A DNA stretch of 64,000 bases from Fodinicurvata sp. EGI_FJ10296 (GTDB lineage Bacteria > Pseudomonadota > Alphaproteobacteria > DSM-16000 > Inquilinaceae): positions 1-64,000 of the forward strand of contig NZ_JBFCVL010000009.1 in assembly GCF_040712075.1 (NCBI RefSeq). Reading direction: 5' to 3'. Positions 53,400-62,296 of this stretch are shown one piece after another. Under the pieces are notes generated by a model. That model was not told the DNA's origin. It was given only the letters and a program-made list of their open reading frames with translations, and did no database searches. A program made the translations under genes and the position numbers. Within the stretch, counting starts at the first letter, position 1, and every line of letters begins with the position of its first letter.

Positions 53400-54835
53400 T
53401 CCAGCACCATGTGGCTGTATTTGGCTTCGAGGTAATCCATGATGCCGATGCTGCCGCCTTCGCGTCCGAAGCCGCTGTCACGGATGCCGCCGAACGGGGC
53501 TTCGGCCGCTGCCAGGGCGAATGTGTTGATGCCGACCATCCCCGATGCCAGCGCGTCACGCGTTTCATGCGCCCGTTTCAGCGATTTCGTGAACGCATAG
53601 GCGGAAAGCCCGTAGGGCAGCGAATTGGCGCGCGTGATGACCTCGTCGAAATCGAAGAAACTGGTGATCGGTGCGACCGGCCCGAAGGGTTCCTCGTACA
53701 TCAGGCGCCAGTCGTCATCGACCTCGTCAAAGACCGTCGGCTCGTAGTAATAGCCGCGGTTCATGTCCGGTGGACGACGGCCGCCGCAAAGCAGGCGCCC
53801 GCCAGCCTCGCGGGTTTCGGCGACCAATGACTCCACCGCGTCGCGCCGCTTGGCGGTCGATAGCGGGCCGATATCGGTTGCGGGGTCGAGACCGTTGCCG
53901 ATCTTGAGCGACTGGGTCACCTCGACGAAACGGTTGGTGAAGCTTTCCACCAGGGCGTCGTGGACGAAAAAGCGGCTGGGCGAGACGCAGACCTGGCCGG
54001 CGTTTCTGAATTTCGCCCGGGCGCAGGTCTCGGCCACCGCCTCGGCGTCGGCATCGTCGAAAACAATGACGGGTGCGTGACCGCCCAGCTCCATGCTGAG
54101 GCGCTTGAGCGTGTCGGCGGCGTCGCGCATCATCTGTTTGCCGACGGTCGTCGATCCGGTAAGCGAGATTTTGCGCACTTCCGGCGCCTGCATCAGCGGG
54201 GGCCCCAGAACGGATGCGCGGCCGGTCAGCAGATTGACGGCGCCGGCCGGAACCCCGGCCTCGCGGCAGCAGTCGACCAGCGCCATGGCGACGCCGGGAG
54301 ATTCCTCTGACGGTCGGCAGATGATCGAGCATCCGGCCGCCAGAGCGGGCGCGATCTTGCGCGCCGGCAGGGCGGCCGGGAAATTCCACGCCGTGAACGC
54401 GGCCACGATGCCGACGGGCTCATAGCTGACGGTCATGCGGCCAGAGGGCAGGCGGCTTTCGATGGTTTGGCCGTAGATCCGTTTGGTTTCCTCGGCGTAC
54501 CAATAGAACTGGTCGATGGCGAGACCGACTTCACCGCGCGATTGCTCCAGCGGTTTGCCCACCTCCAGCGTCATGATGCGGGCGATTTCCTCGCGCCGGC
54601 GGGTGAGCGCGTCGCCGACGGCCCGCAGCACGACCGCGCGCGACCACGGATCGAAGCCGCGCCATCGCTCCTGCCCCCGGCCGGCGGCGTCGATCGCCGC
54701 CTGAACATCCGTTGCGTCGGCCGCCGGCGCCGACCCCAGCACTTCCTCGGTCGCCGGGTCGTGCACTTCATAGGTGGCGCCGCTATTGGCGGCGCGCCAT
54801 TGGCCGTCGATGAAGAGACCGAAGGAGTCGTACAT
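53396..54835 (-). CDS. NAD(P)-dependent aldehyde dehydrogenase (succinate-semialdehyde dehydrogenase-like)
   Basis: The 479-residue enzyme has the NAD-binding GIVAAFTAWNFP and CRPSEESPG, the SLTGSTTVGKQMM loop, catalytic Glu in MELGGHAPVIVFDDAD and catalytic Cys in RNAGQVCVSPSRFF. The closing EAPFGGIRDSGFGREGG fits succinate- and glutarate-semialdehyde dehydrogenases. It is first in the left operon and divergent from rpiR. It is not an IolA-type methylmalonate-semialdehyde dehydrogenase by motif. Confidence 0.9.
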   Translation of the reverse strand: MYDSFGLFIDGQWRAANSGATYEVHDPATEEVLGSAPAADATDVQAAIDAAGRGQERWRGFDPWSRAVVLRAVGDALTRRREEIARIMTLEVGKPLEQSRGEVGLAIDQFYWYAEETKRIYGQTIESRLPSGRMTVSYEPVGIVAAFTAWNFPAALPARKIAPALAAGCSIICRPSEESPGVAMALVDCCREAGVPAGAVNLLTGRASVLGPPLMQAPEVRKISLTGSTTVGKQMMRDAADTLKRLSMELGGHAPVIVFDDADAEAVAETCARAKFRNAGQVCVSPSRFFVHDALVESFTNRFVEVTQSLKIGNGLDPATDIGPLSTAKRRDAVESLVAETREAGGRLLCGGRRPPDMNRGYYYEPTVFDEVDDDWRLMYEEPFGPVAPITSFFDFDEVITRANSLPYGLSAYAFTKSLKRAHETRDALASGMVGINTFALAAAEAPFGGIRDSGFGREGGSIGIMDYLEAKYSHMVLE

Positions 54836-54948
54836 CGCTTTCCCTCCCGTGGCGGTTCGTCACCCTCGTCTGCACCGAGCGCGACCGAACGCCTGTTTTT
54901 GTCGAACCGTAGTATAGAACGTATATTCCGTCAATCACATCATAGCAA

Positions 54949-54959
54949 TGAACGGTTCA
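54949..54959. promoter_or_regulatory. TGAAC-N-GTTCA palindrome, candidate RpiR operator
   Basis: TGAACGGTTCA is a perfect 5-1-5 inverted repeat. It lies in the 240-bp region between the left operon (starts 54835) and rpiR (starts 55076). A second symmetric element, GAACGTATATTC, is at about 54917-54928. These are natural sites for the divergently encoded RpiR regulator. Binding is inferred. Confidence 0.4.
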
Positions 54960-55075
54960 AGTGTTTAACACGGCACCGATGAAAGTTGTGACCCCGGGCC
55001 ATGTCATGCGCTATCCTGAATGAAACGATCGTTGCCGGAAGGGCTCACCCTGGCAAAACCACCGGATGCCGAGCC

Positions 55076-55942
55076 ATGGTTGCTCCACTGACTTACGAAG
55101 ACTTGATCACGGCCGTGACCAAACGCCATCCGTCGATGAGCCGGCGTTTTCAGCAAATCGCGCGGCACGTCGTGCAGAACCCCAACGACGTCGCACTCGG
55201 TTCGGTCAAGAGCATCGCGACCGAGGCCGGGGTCCAGCCGTCCAGCCTCGTCCGCTTTGCGCAATCCTTCGACTATACCGGTTTCGCCGAGATGCAACGC
55301 GTGTTCCAGGCGCGGCTGGTCACGGCGGCGCCCGGCATCAAGGAGCGCATTCACGCCCTCAAGGGCGAATTGGGGCAGCGGGCATCGACAACCGGCATGG
55401 CGACGTTGCGCGACCTCGTCATCGCCGATATGGCGGGGCTTGAGCATCTGCTGGACTCGATGACCGAGGAAACGCTGACGGCGGCTGTCGACTGCCTGGC
55501 CAACGCGCGGACGGTCTATCTGCTGGGCCAGCTTCGCGCCTATCCCATCGCGGTCTACCTGCGCTATGCGTTGATCCATCTGCGCCGCGACGTGCGCTTG
55601 CTCGACGGCGCTGGAGGACTGGCGACCGAGCAGGCGCAACTGATGGACGACAAGTCGGTGCTTCTGGCCGTCAGCTTCCGGCACTATGCGCGCGAGGTGG
55701 TCGACATCGTCGAAGCGGCGGAAGCCCGGCGCGTGCCCATCCTGGCCATCACCGACAGCCAGCTCAGCCCGTTGGCCAAGCGGGCGACGGTGTGCATGGT
55801 CGTGCCTGACGGCGAATACAATTACGCGCGGTCGCTGGCAGAACCGATCTGTCTGGCGCAGGCGTTGATCATCTGTCTGGCCCAGCGGCTGGATCTCGAC
55901 CCGGCGCCGGCGGACCCGCTGTCCGAGATCGACGCCGGCTGA
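55076..55942 (+). CDS. RpiR/MurR-family transcriptional regulator
   Basis: The 288-residue protein has an N-terminal helix-turn-helix (MSRRFQQIARHVVQNPNDVALGSVKSIATEAGVQPSSLVRFAQSFDY) and a C-terminal SIS domain (RTVYLLGQLRAYPIAVYLRYALI, DKSVLLAVSFRHYAREVVD). SIS domains bind phospho-sugars or inositol-derived effectors. It sits between the two carbohydrate operons and probably regulates both. The ATG at 55076 is chosen because upstream residues do not fit; the ribosome binding site is weak. Confidence 0.9.
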   Translation: MVAPLTYEDLITAVTKRHPSMSRRFQQIARHVVQNPNDVALGSVKSIATEAGVQPSSLVRFAQSFDYTGFAEMQRVFQARLVTAAPGIKERIHALKGELGQRASTTGMATLRDLVIADMAGLEHLLDSMTEETLTAAVDCLANARTVYLLGQLRAYPIAVYLRYALIHLRRDVRLLDGAGGLATEQAQLMDDKSVLLAVSFRHYAREVVDIVEAAEARRVPILAITDSQLSPLAKRATVCMVVPDGEYNYARSLAEPICLAQALIICLAQRLDLDPAPADPLSEIDAG

Positions 55943-55963
55943 TCGGCATGATGCATTGCGGGC

Positions 55964-56004
55964 GGCCCACATCACCCGGCCCACGTCACCTGACCCACAT
56001 CATT
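55964..56004. repeat. 14-bp imperfect tandem repeat at the rpiR/AKR gene ends
   Basis: Units GGCCCACATCACCC, GGCCCACGTCACCT and GACCCACATCATTG follow each other with a 14-bp period from 55964. The repeat fills the gap between two convergent genes and runs into the 3' end of the aldo/keto reductase gene at 56000. Confidence 0.7.
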
Positions 56005-57025
56005 GGGCCGGCACCGGCGCATCCTCCCGCAGCAGGCCTTCGGCCTTCAGTTCCGCCCACAGATCTGCCGGAATGGCCACGTCCATGGTCGCGACATTGC
56101 GGTCGATTTCGCCGGGCTTGACGGCGCCGGGAATGACGGAAAAGACGCAGGGGTGACCGAGCGGGAATTGCAGCGCGGCGGCGGCCAGGGCGACGTTGTG
56201 GCGTTTGCACACGGCTTCGATCCGCGACACGCGGTCCATGATTTCCGGCGGCGCGCGGTGATAATTGTAATAGGCGCCCGGCCGCGCGCCCGTCGCCAGG
56301 ATGCCGGAATTGTAGGGCCCGCCGAGCATGATGCCGATGTTACGCTCCTGGCATAGCGGCAGCAGCCCGTCCAGCGCGCCCTGCTCCAGCAGGGTGTAGC
56401 GACCGGCCAGCAGAAAGCAGTCGAAATCGCCGGCCCGGGCGAAGCGTTCGCACATGTCGGCTTCGTTCACGCCCACGCCGATGGCCTTGATCGTGCCTTC
56501 CTCGCGCAGGCGCAGCATGGCCTTGTAGGCGCCGCTCATCGCTTCGTCGAAGCGCGCGTCGGTCGCCTCGCGGGTGCCGTGCGTCCAGACATCGACGTCA
56601 TGGATCAGCAGGACGTCGATGCGTTGCAGCGCCATGCGCTGCAGGCTGTCCTCAACCGATCGCATCGCGCCGTCATAGCTGTAATCGTAGACGGGCTGGA
56701 AGGGCAGGGTCCGCTGGAACAGGCCGCCGTCGATATTCGCCGGATCGTCGGGCACGAGCCGCCGGCCGACCTTCGTCGACAGCACATAGCCGTCGCGCGC
56801 GTCCCAGCGCAACGCCTCACCCACCAGATGTTCGCTGAGCCCGTAGCCGTAGAGCGGCGCGGTGTCGAACAGGGTTACGCCGCAGGCTTTGGCGCGGCGC
56901 ACCGTCGCGACCGACTGGTCGTCGGAAAGAACGGCGTTCAGGTTGCCCAGCGGTGCCCCGCCGAACCCCAGAATGCTGGATTGCAGGGCTGTGCGGCCGA
57001 TGGGCCGGGTGTCGGTTGATTTCAT
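56000..57025 (-). CDS. Aldo/keto reductase
   Basis: This 341-residue TIM-barrel oxidoreductase has the tetrad layout Asp/Tyr in LFDTAPLYGYGLSE, Lys in VLSTKVGRR and His in VLLIHDVDV. The pattern matches D-threo-aldose/L-fucose dehydrogenases and pyridoxal 4-dehydrogenase. A likely reaction is oxidation of a sugar at C1. It is the final gene of the right operon. Confidence 0.87.
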   Translation of the reverse strand: MKSTDTRPIGRTALQSSILGFGGAPLGNLNAVLSDDQSVATVRRAKACGVTLFDTAPLYGYGLSEHLVGEALRWDARDGYVLSTKVGRRLVPDDPANIDGGLFQRTLPFQPVYDYSYDGAMRSVEDSLQRMALQRIDVLLIHDVDVWTHGTREATDARFDEAMSGAYKAMLRLREEGTIKAIGVGVNEADMCERFARAGDFDCFLLAGRYTLLEQGALDGLLPLCQERNIGIMLGGPYNSGILATGARPGAYYNYHRAPPEIMDRVSRIEAVCKRHNVALAAAALQFPLGHPCVFSVIPGAVKPGEIDRNVATMDVAIPADLWAELKAEGLLREDAPVPAQ

Positions 57026-57061
57026 CGTGGTTTCCGATGCTTGAGTGGCGGGAATGCCGGG

Positions 57062-58237
57062 TCAGGGGACCAGTTCGGCCCATGCGCCGTATTGATCATG
57101 GGACTTCAGCGCCGCCTCCATGAACGCCAGTCCGCGCAGGCCATCGGCGGCGGTCGGCAGGTCAGCGCTGAGCGGATCCGGCGGCGTCGCGGTCAGGCGC
57201 GCGGCGATGCGCTCGGCAACATCGCGATAGATATTGGCAAAGGCGTCGTGAAATCCTTCGGGATGGCCGGACCGCACGCGGGTGAAACGCTCGGCGCTGC
57301 CCGACAAACCCGGCATGCCGCGTGTCAATGTTCGCCCCGGACCGTCCGGCGGCGTCAAGGTCAACGCGTTCGGCGTTTCCTGACGCCACGCGAGCCCCGC
57401 CTTGTCGCCGTGAAGCCGCAGGTTCAACCCGTGCTCGCTGCCGGTCGCGGTATAACTGAGCCAGACATGCCCGATGGCGTCGTTGTCGAAACGCACCGTC
57501 ACGAATGCGTTGTCAAAGACCCGGCGGCCCGGCGACTGCGTATCGACATGGGCCGAGACGGCCGTCACCGCCAGTCCCGATACGAACTCCATCAGGTGAA
57601 AGGCATGGGTGCCGATCTCCAGAAAGATGCCGCCCCGGCCGACACGGTCGGGATCGAAGCGCCAGTGACGGGCGCCGGGGTCGGGGTCGTCATTGATCAT
57701 GCCGCCGGTGCCGACGGCAAACTCGGCGACCGCCACACGGGGGCGCCCGATCGCACCGTCGGCCACCCGCTGGCGGGCTTCGCGGATCATCGGATAGGCG
57801 GCATAGTTGTAGCTGACGGCAAAAAGGCAATCCGATGCCGCCGCGTCGGCGGCCAGCGCGCGGGCACTTGCGGGATCGTTGGTCAGCGGTTTGTCGCAGA
57901 TGACGTGGATGTCCGCGGCGAGAAACGCGCGTGCGGCCTCGGCATGGTGTTCAGGTGGGGTGCAGATGGTCACGGCGTCGATGCCGTCGGCACGCGCGGC
58001 TTCCGCCGATGCCATGGTCGCGGCATCGGGATAGCAGCGATCGGCCGCGATCATCAGCTTTTGCCCCATTTGCCGACCGCGCTCCGGGTCGGACGAAAAA
58101 CTGCCGGCGACCAGATCGAACAGGCCGTCCAGACGCGAGGCGATACGGTGTGTTTCGCCAATCAGCGACGCTTCGCCGCCACCGACCATTCCGAGGCGCA
58201 AGCGGCGGCCCAGCGTGTCGAGACAGGATTGTCGCAT
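57062..58237 (-). CDS. Gfo/Idh/MocA-family oxidoreductase
   Basis: The 391-residue protein has an N-terminal Rossmann motif (LRLGMVGGGEASLIGETHR), the EKP-equivalent HVICDKPLTND, and the C-terminal GGIFLEIGTHAFHLMEFVSG. It resembles the scyllo-inositol/levoglucosan-type branch with VGGGxxxxIGxxHR. It is placed after the binding-protein gene and 36 bp before the aldo/keto reductase. GGAG precedes the ATG at 58237. Confidence 0.88.
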   Translation of the reverse strand: MRQSCLDTLGRRLRLGMVGGGEASLIGETHRIASRLDGLFDLVAGSFSSDPERGRQMGQKLMIAADRCYPDAATMASAEAARADGIDAVTICTPPEHHAEAARAFLAADIHVICDKPLTNDPASARALAADAAASDCLFAVSYNYAAYPMIREARQRVADGAIGRPRVAVAEFAVGTGGMINDDPDPGARHWRFDPDRVGRGGIFLEIGTHAFHLMEFVSGLAVTAVSAHVDTQSPGRRVFDNAFVTVRFDNDAIGHVWLSYTATGSEHGLNLRLHGDKAGLAWRQETPNALTLTPPDGPGRTLTRGMPGLSGSAERFTRVRSGHPEGFHDAFANIYRDVAERIAARLTATPPDPLSADLPTAADGLRGLAFMEAALKSHDQYGAWAELVP

Positions 58238-58279
58238 GATCGGACTCCAATGAATCAAGGCGGCTCGTGAACAAGGAAA

Positions 58280-58317
58280 CCGGGTGCGGGATCGGCGGCT
58301 GCCAATCCCGACCCCGG
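58280..58317. terminator. Intra-operon hairpin after the binding-protein gene
   Basis: 58280-58292 and 58305-58317 pair at 11 of 13 positions (CCGGG and CGGGAT blocks with a 2-nt internal mismatch), with a 12-nt loop. On the minus strand it follows the binding-protein stop by 53 bp. It may stabilise or attenuate the transcript, giving more receptor than downstream enzyme. Confidence 0.5.
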
Positions 58318-58370
58318 ATCGCCTTTTACGCCGCTTTCACCCGTCACCGTGAGATGACGGCTTCAGCGGA

Positions 58371-59369
58371 TCACTCCGCTTCGAGGCAGGTATCCACGTT
58401 TTCCGCCGTGCAAACGTCGACACCGGTATAGATCGGGTCTTCGACCTCGCCGCCTTCGACAATCGTCAGCAGGTTCTCCATCGACCGATAGCCCATTTCG
58501 AAGGGCCGCTGGCCGACCTGACCGTGACTGTATCCGTCCGCCAGTTGCTCCATCTGCATGGGCAGCGTGTCGGCGACGACAACCACTGTGTCCATGTTTT
58601 CGAGCCGGTCGAGATGCGGCTCGATCGCCTGACGATAGGCGTTGTCGGACCATTGCGTGAACGCGCCGGTCGAGACGAAAACGTCGAGATCGTCGTGCTG
58701 GGCGAGGATGTCGGTCAACTGCTGCACTGCGACGGCGCTGTCATCGTCGGTATACAGCACGCAGCCGTCGATTTCCGTCCAGCCATTGGTGTCGTCGAGC
58801 TGCTCGCCGGGCGGGCTGTCGCTTTCGGTGCCGGACAGCGTATCGCGGATGCCCTGGATGCGTTCGTTGTGGTTGGCCGCGGCCGCCCCGCCGGACTGGA
58901 TGCAGATCGTGCCGCCGTCGGGCTTGTACTCGTTGATGAGGTTGCCGAGTTCCTCGCCGATCTGATAATTCAGCGTGCCGATATAGTTGGTCCGCAGGTC
59001 CTGGTGTTCCGGCAGCAGGTCGGAGTCCCAGGTCTGGGTTGGAATGCCGGCTTCCTGTGCGCGTTCAAGCACGCGCGCGATGGCGGGGGCATTGGACGGC
59101 GAAACGGCGATGCCGTCGACCTGACGGGTAATCAGATCCTGAACGATCTGGACCTGCTCGGCTTCGGTGTGTTCACCGGGTCCGATATACAGGCACTCGA
59201 CGTTATCGAGTTCCGCCTGGGCGGCCATGCAGCCATCGCGGGCGAGGTCGAAGAACGGGTTGTTCATCGCCTTGGGCACCAGTGCGAAAGTATAGGTGTC
59301 CTGGGCCTCGGCCGCGATCGGCGCCCCGAGGACCGCCAGGGCGCTGGCGCTGAGTAGAAGCTTACGCAT
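58371..59369 (-). CDS. Sugar ABC transporter substrate-binding protein (RbsB-like)
   Basis: The 332-residue periplasmic protein has a signal peptide (1-22, APIAAEAQ) and the type I sugar-binding fold: FALVPKAMNNPFFDLARDGCMAAQAEL, VDGIAVSPSNAPAIARVLERAQEAGIP, and PMQMEQLADGYSHGQVGQRPFEMGYRS. Several cysteines (GCMAA, VECLY, DGCVLY, VDVCTAENVDTC) suggest disulfides. GGGAGG precedes the ATG. It is the receptor for the adjacent permease and two ATPases; inositol or a pentose/cyclitol is likely. Confidence 0.9.
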   Translation of the reverse strand: MRKLLLSASALAVLGAPIAAEAQDTYTFALVPKAMNNPFFDLARDGCMAAQAELDNVECLYIGPGEHTEAEQVQIVQDLITRQVDGIAVSPSNAPAIARVLERAQEAGIPTQTWDSDLLPEHQDLRTNYIGTLNYQIGEELGNLINEYKPDGGTICIQSGGAAAANHNERIQGIRDTLSGTESDSPPGEQLDDTNGWTEIDGCVLYTDDDSAVAVQQLTDILAQHDDLDVFVSTGAFTQWSDNAYRQAIEPHLDRLENMDTVVVVADTLPMQMEQLADGYSHGQVGQRPFEMGYRSMENLLTIVEGGEVEDPIYTGVDVCTAENVDTCLEAE

Positions 59370-59461
59370 AGTTCGTCCTCCCATTGTTGATTGTATTCGC
59401 ATCGTTGGTTTCGACAGCAGAGACGGGCGGCGAGGAACGCTCGGCGCCCGTCTGGCTCGGG

Positions 59462-60460
59462 CTATTTGGCCCGAGCTTCGCGGATCCGCTGAAGCAGGAC
59501 CGCAAAGATGATGAACGCGCCGATGAAAAAGCCTTGCCAATAGGGATCGACACCTGCGAGCAGCAGGGAATTGCGGATGATCTCGACCAGTGCCGCGCCG
59601 ACGACCGCGCCGATGGCGACACCTTCGCCGCCCATCAGATTCGCGCCGCCGATGACGGTCGCGGCAATGACACGCAACTCGTATTGCAGGCCCAGTCCGT
59701 TGGTCACGGAGCCCAGCCATCCGACCATCAGGATGGCAGAGACGCCTGCCAGAAAACTGCACAGCATATAGGCCGACATCTTGATCAGGTTGACCGGGAC
59801 GCCGGTCAGGCGGGCCGCGCTCTCGTTGCCGCCGATGGCGTACAGGTACCGGCCCCACCGCGTATTGTTCAGCAGATACGAAACGATGATGGTCAGCGCG
59901 ACGAGGATCCAGACGGAATTCGGAATGGCCAGAAACCGGCCGCCGCCCAGCGTCAGCAGCAGCGCTTCGTCCGGCCCGAACTGGTAGAACATCTGATTGT
60001 CGGAGACGACGAGCGCCAGACTTCGGGCAATGCTAAGCATTCCAAGTGTCACGACGAACGGCGACAGCTTGATGTAGGCGATCAGGTAACCATTGACGGC
60101 GCCACAGGCCAGGGCCGTCAGCAGCGCGAACAGCGAGGCCGACCAGAAGCTGTATTCCAGCGACATGAACAGGCCAAGCACAATGCCGGAAAGTCCCATT
60201 ACCGACCCGACGGACAGGTCGATGCCGGCGGTGATGATCACCGCGGTCTGGCCCAGCGCCATGATGGCGATGAACGAGAAATTGCGCGTGATGTTGAAGG
60301 CGTTGTTCCAGGTGCCGAATGTATCGTTGATCATGACCATGATGACCGAAATGACGATCATCGCCATTGTGACCCAGAATGCCTGGCTGGCGCTCATGCG
60401 CTGTGTGAGGCTTATGCTGCTGGTGATCGGCATTCGATCCATGGTCGAATTCTGAGCCAT
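59462..60460 (-). CDS. Sugar ABC transporter permease (RbsC-like)
   Basis: This 332-residue protein has about ten hydrophobic helices and RbsC-type motifs: GQTAVIITAGIDLSVGSVMGL, the loop IGGNESAARLTGVPVN that contacts the ATPase, and GLQYELRVIAATVIGGANLMGGEG. It would form a homodimeric channel. It lies between the binding protein and the first ATPase, same strand. Confidence 0.93.
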   Translation of the reverse strand: MAQNSTMDRMPITSSISLTQRMSASQAFWVTMAMIVISVIMVMINDTFGTWNNAFNITRNFSFIAIMALGQTAVIITAGIDLSVGSVMGLSGIVLGLFMSLEYSFWSASLFALLTALACGAVNGYLIAYIKLSPFVVTLGMLSIARSLALVVSDNQMFYQFGPDEALLLTLGGGRFLAIPNSVWILVALTIIVSYLLNNTRWGRYLYAIGGNESAARLTGVPVNLIKMSAYMLCSFLAGVSAILMVGWLGSVTNGLGLQYELRVIAATVIGGANLMGGEGVAIGAVVGAALVEIIRNSLLLAGVDPYWQGFFIGAFIIFAVLLQRIREARAK

Positions 60461-60509
60461 CTTCAGTGTCCCCGTTCCTGTCCGTCCCGATTTTTTCTTC
60501 TTGTTGCCC

Positions 60510-61253
60510 TCAGGCCATTTCCAGTGCGCCCGTGATCAGCGCAGTCGCTTCTTCCGGCGAGCTTTCGTCGACCCGTTTGTCGGCCACCTTGCTGCCCCGG
60601 CGCATGACGACGAGCCGGTCGCAGACGGTAAAGACGTCGGGCATCCGATGGCTGATCAGAATGACGGCGATGTTCTGGTCGCGCAGCCGTTTGATCAGAT
60701 CGAGCACTTCGGCCACCTGGCGGACGCTGATCGCCGCCGTCGGCTCGTCCATCAGGATGATCTTGGAGTTGGTCAGCCGCGTCCGGGCGATCGCCACCGC
60801 CTGACGCTGACCGCCCGACATCAGCGCAACCTTGTCGGCCGGTCGGGTCTCGGATTTGAGTTCGGCGAACAAATCGCCGGATTTGTTGTTCATGTTGGGG
60901 TCGTCGAGTGCAGGCAGGAAGCCGAACAGCCGGCGCCAGGGCTCGCGGGCCAGGAACACATTGCCCGATGCCGTCAGGTTGTTGCACAGCGCCAGGTCCT
61001 GATAGACCACCTCGATCCCGGCGTGGCGGGCGTCGACCGGCTTGTGAAAATGCTGCTCCTTCCCGTCCAGCAGGATCTTGCCGCTGCTCGGCGGGAAATT
61101 CCCGGCCATGATCTTGACCAGTGTCGATTTGCCGGCACCGTTGTCGCCCATCAGGCCGACGATCTCACCCGGCTCGACGGCCAGATCGACGTCGCACAAG
61201 GCTTCGATCGCGCCGAAGTGCTTGGAGATATTCCGGAGTTCCAGCAGCGGCAT
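60510..61253 (-). CDS. Sugar ABC transporter ATP-binding protein (single domain)
   Basis: The 247-residue ATPase has GDNGAGKST, LMSGGQRQAVAIAR, ILMDEPTAAISVRQV and the H-loop LISHRMPDV. It resembles one half of RbsA/MglA, or the single-domain FrcA. All catalytic motifs are intact. AAGGGGAGG precedes the ATG at 61253. A second, more divergent ATPase gene lies 116 bp upstream. Confidence 0.9.
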   Translation of the reverse strand: MPLLELRNISKHFGAIEALCDVDLAVEPGEIVGLMGDNGAGKSTLVKIMAGNFPPSSGKILLDGKEQHFHKPVDARHAGIEVVYQDLALCNNLTASGNVFLAREPWRRLFGFLPALDDPNMNNKSGDLFAELKSETRPADKVALMSGGQRQAVAIARTRLTNSKIILMDEPTAAISVRQVAEVLDLIKRLRDQNIAVILISHRMPDVFTVCDRLVVMRRGSKVADKRVDESSPEEATALITGALEMA

Positions 61254-61369
61254 TTTACCTCCCCTTGTATTCTTTTGTTTTGTAGTCAAACAAATCCGTC
61301 GAGCGCTTGCAACACACCATTATCGTCAAGTACGAGATTCTCTCCGGTGCGCCCGCAATTGCGCCGAAT

Positions 61370-62248
61370 CTATCGGCCCCTTATCCATCCGGCCAGGTCG
61401 AACCGGTACCAGGGCGCGGACCCATGGTCGTCCGGAGCGTCGGTCCTTTCCTCGCCCATTTCCTCACGCAGTCGGTCGAGATCGAGCGCCGTGGGCGCAT
61501 CGTCCCCGCGGATCCGTCCGCGCCTGACGACCACGAGTCGATGAGCGACTCGGGCGAGCATGTCGATATCATGGCTGACGATGATCACGGTGACGCCGCC
61601 GGCCGCCAGCCGTTGAACGATGTCGATCAATAGCGTCCGCCCGGCATGGCCGAGGGCCGCCGTCGGCTCGTCCATCAGCAGCAGGCGCGCCGACGTCCGC
61701 AGCGCCCGCGCGATCGCCACCGCTTGACGCTGGCCACCGGACAACCGGCGAACGGGGCTGTGGTATTGCGACGGTTCCAGGCGCACGCCCAGCGCATCCA
61801 GTGCCCGGACGGCTTCCTCGGCTGCAGCTTGACGGTCGATCATCGGAACCACGCCGAACAGGTGCGTTTGAGGCTCGTCACCGAGGACGATGTTCTGAAC
61901 CGGGCTCAAATTCGGCGCGAGCGCCAGATCCTGATAGAGCGCGGCGATCCCGGACGTCTGGGCGGCGCGTGGCGATCCCGGCTTCAGCAGTTGGCCGAAG
62001 GCGTAAACCGTACCGTGGCACGGCGTGATCGCGCCGGTTATGGTCTTGATGATGGTTGTCTTTCCGGCGCCCGGCGGGCCGACGATGCCGACGATTTCGC
62101 CCGCAGCGAAGCGCAGATCGATGCCGTGCAGGATCTCGCGGCCGCCGAGACGGACCGCAATGCCGTCGAGGCGCAATGCAACGGCGCCGGCAGGCGCATC
62201 ATCGGTGGTGGCCGTATCGTGTGAGACCCGTGGGGCCGTGCCGATCAC
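61370..62248 (-). CDS. Second sugar ABC-type ATP-binding protein
   Basis: This 292-residue ATPase has GPPGAGKTT, LSGGQRQAVAIARAL, LLMDEPTAALG and the H-loop IIVSHDIDM. It shares the AALYQDLALAPNLSPVQNIVLGDEP pattern with RbsA-type domains and has a 40-residue C-terminal tail. It could pair with the preceding ATPase as a heterodimer, replacing the usual fused RbsA. Its closeness to that gene suggests one transporter, but a role with another permease is not excluded. Confidence 0.85.
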   Translation of the reverse strand: MIGTAPRVSHDTATTDDAPAGAVALRLDGIAVRLGGREILHGIDLRFAAGEIVGIVGPPGAGKTTIIKTITGAITPCHGTVYAFGQLLKPGSPRAAQTSGIAALYQDLALAPNLSPVQNIVLGDEPQTHLFGVVPMIDRQAAAEEAVRALDALGVRLEPSQYHSPVRRLSGGQRQAVAIARALRTSARLLLMDEPTAALGHAGRTLLIDIVQRLAAGGVTVIIVSHDIDMLARVAHRLVVVRRGRIRGDDAPTALDLDRLREEMGEERTDAPDDHGSAPWYRFDLAGWIRGR

Positions 62249-62296
62249 CCGTTTACGCTCCTGGATTGGCGCCGTGACATGCTTTATGCCGCGCCG

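Noticed and set aside
57041-58270. A 409-codon plus-strand frame opposite the MocA-family gene
   Set aside because: It has no domain and a composition unlike real proteins in this window. The minus strand is a typical Gfo/Idh/MocA enzyme.
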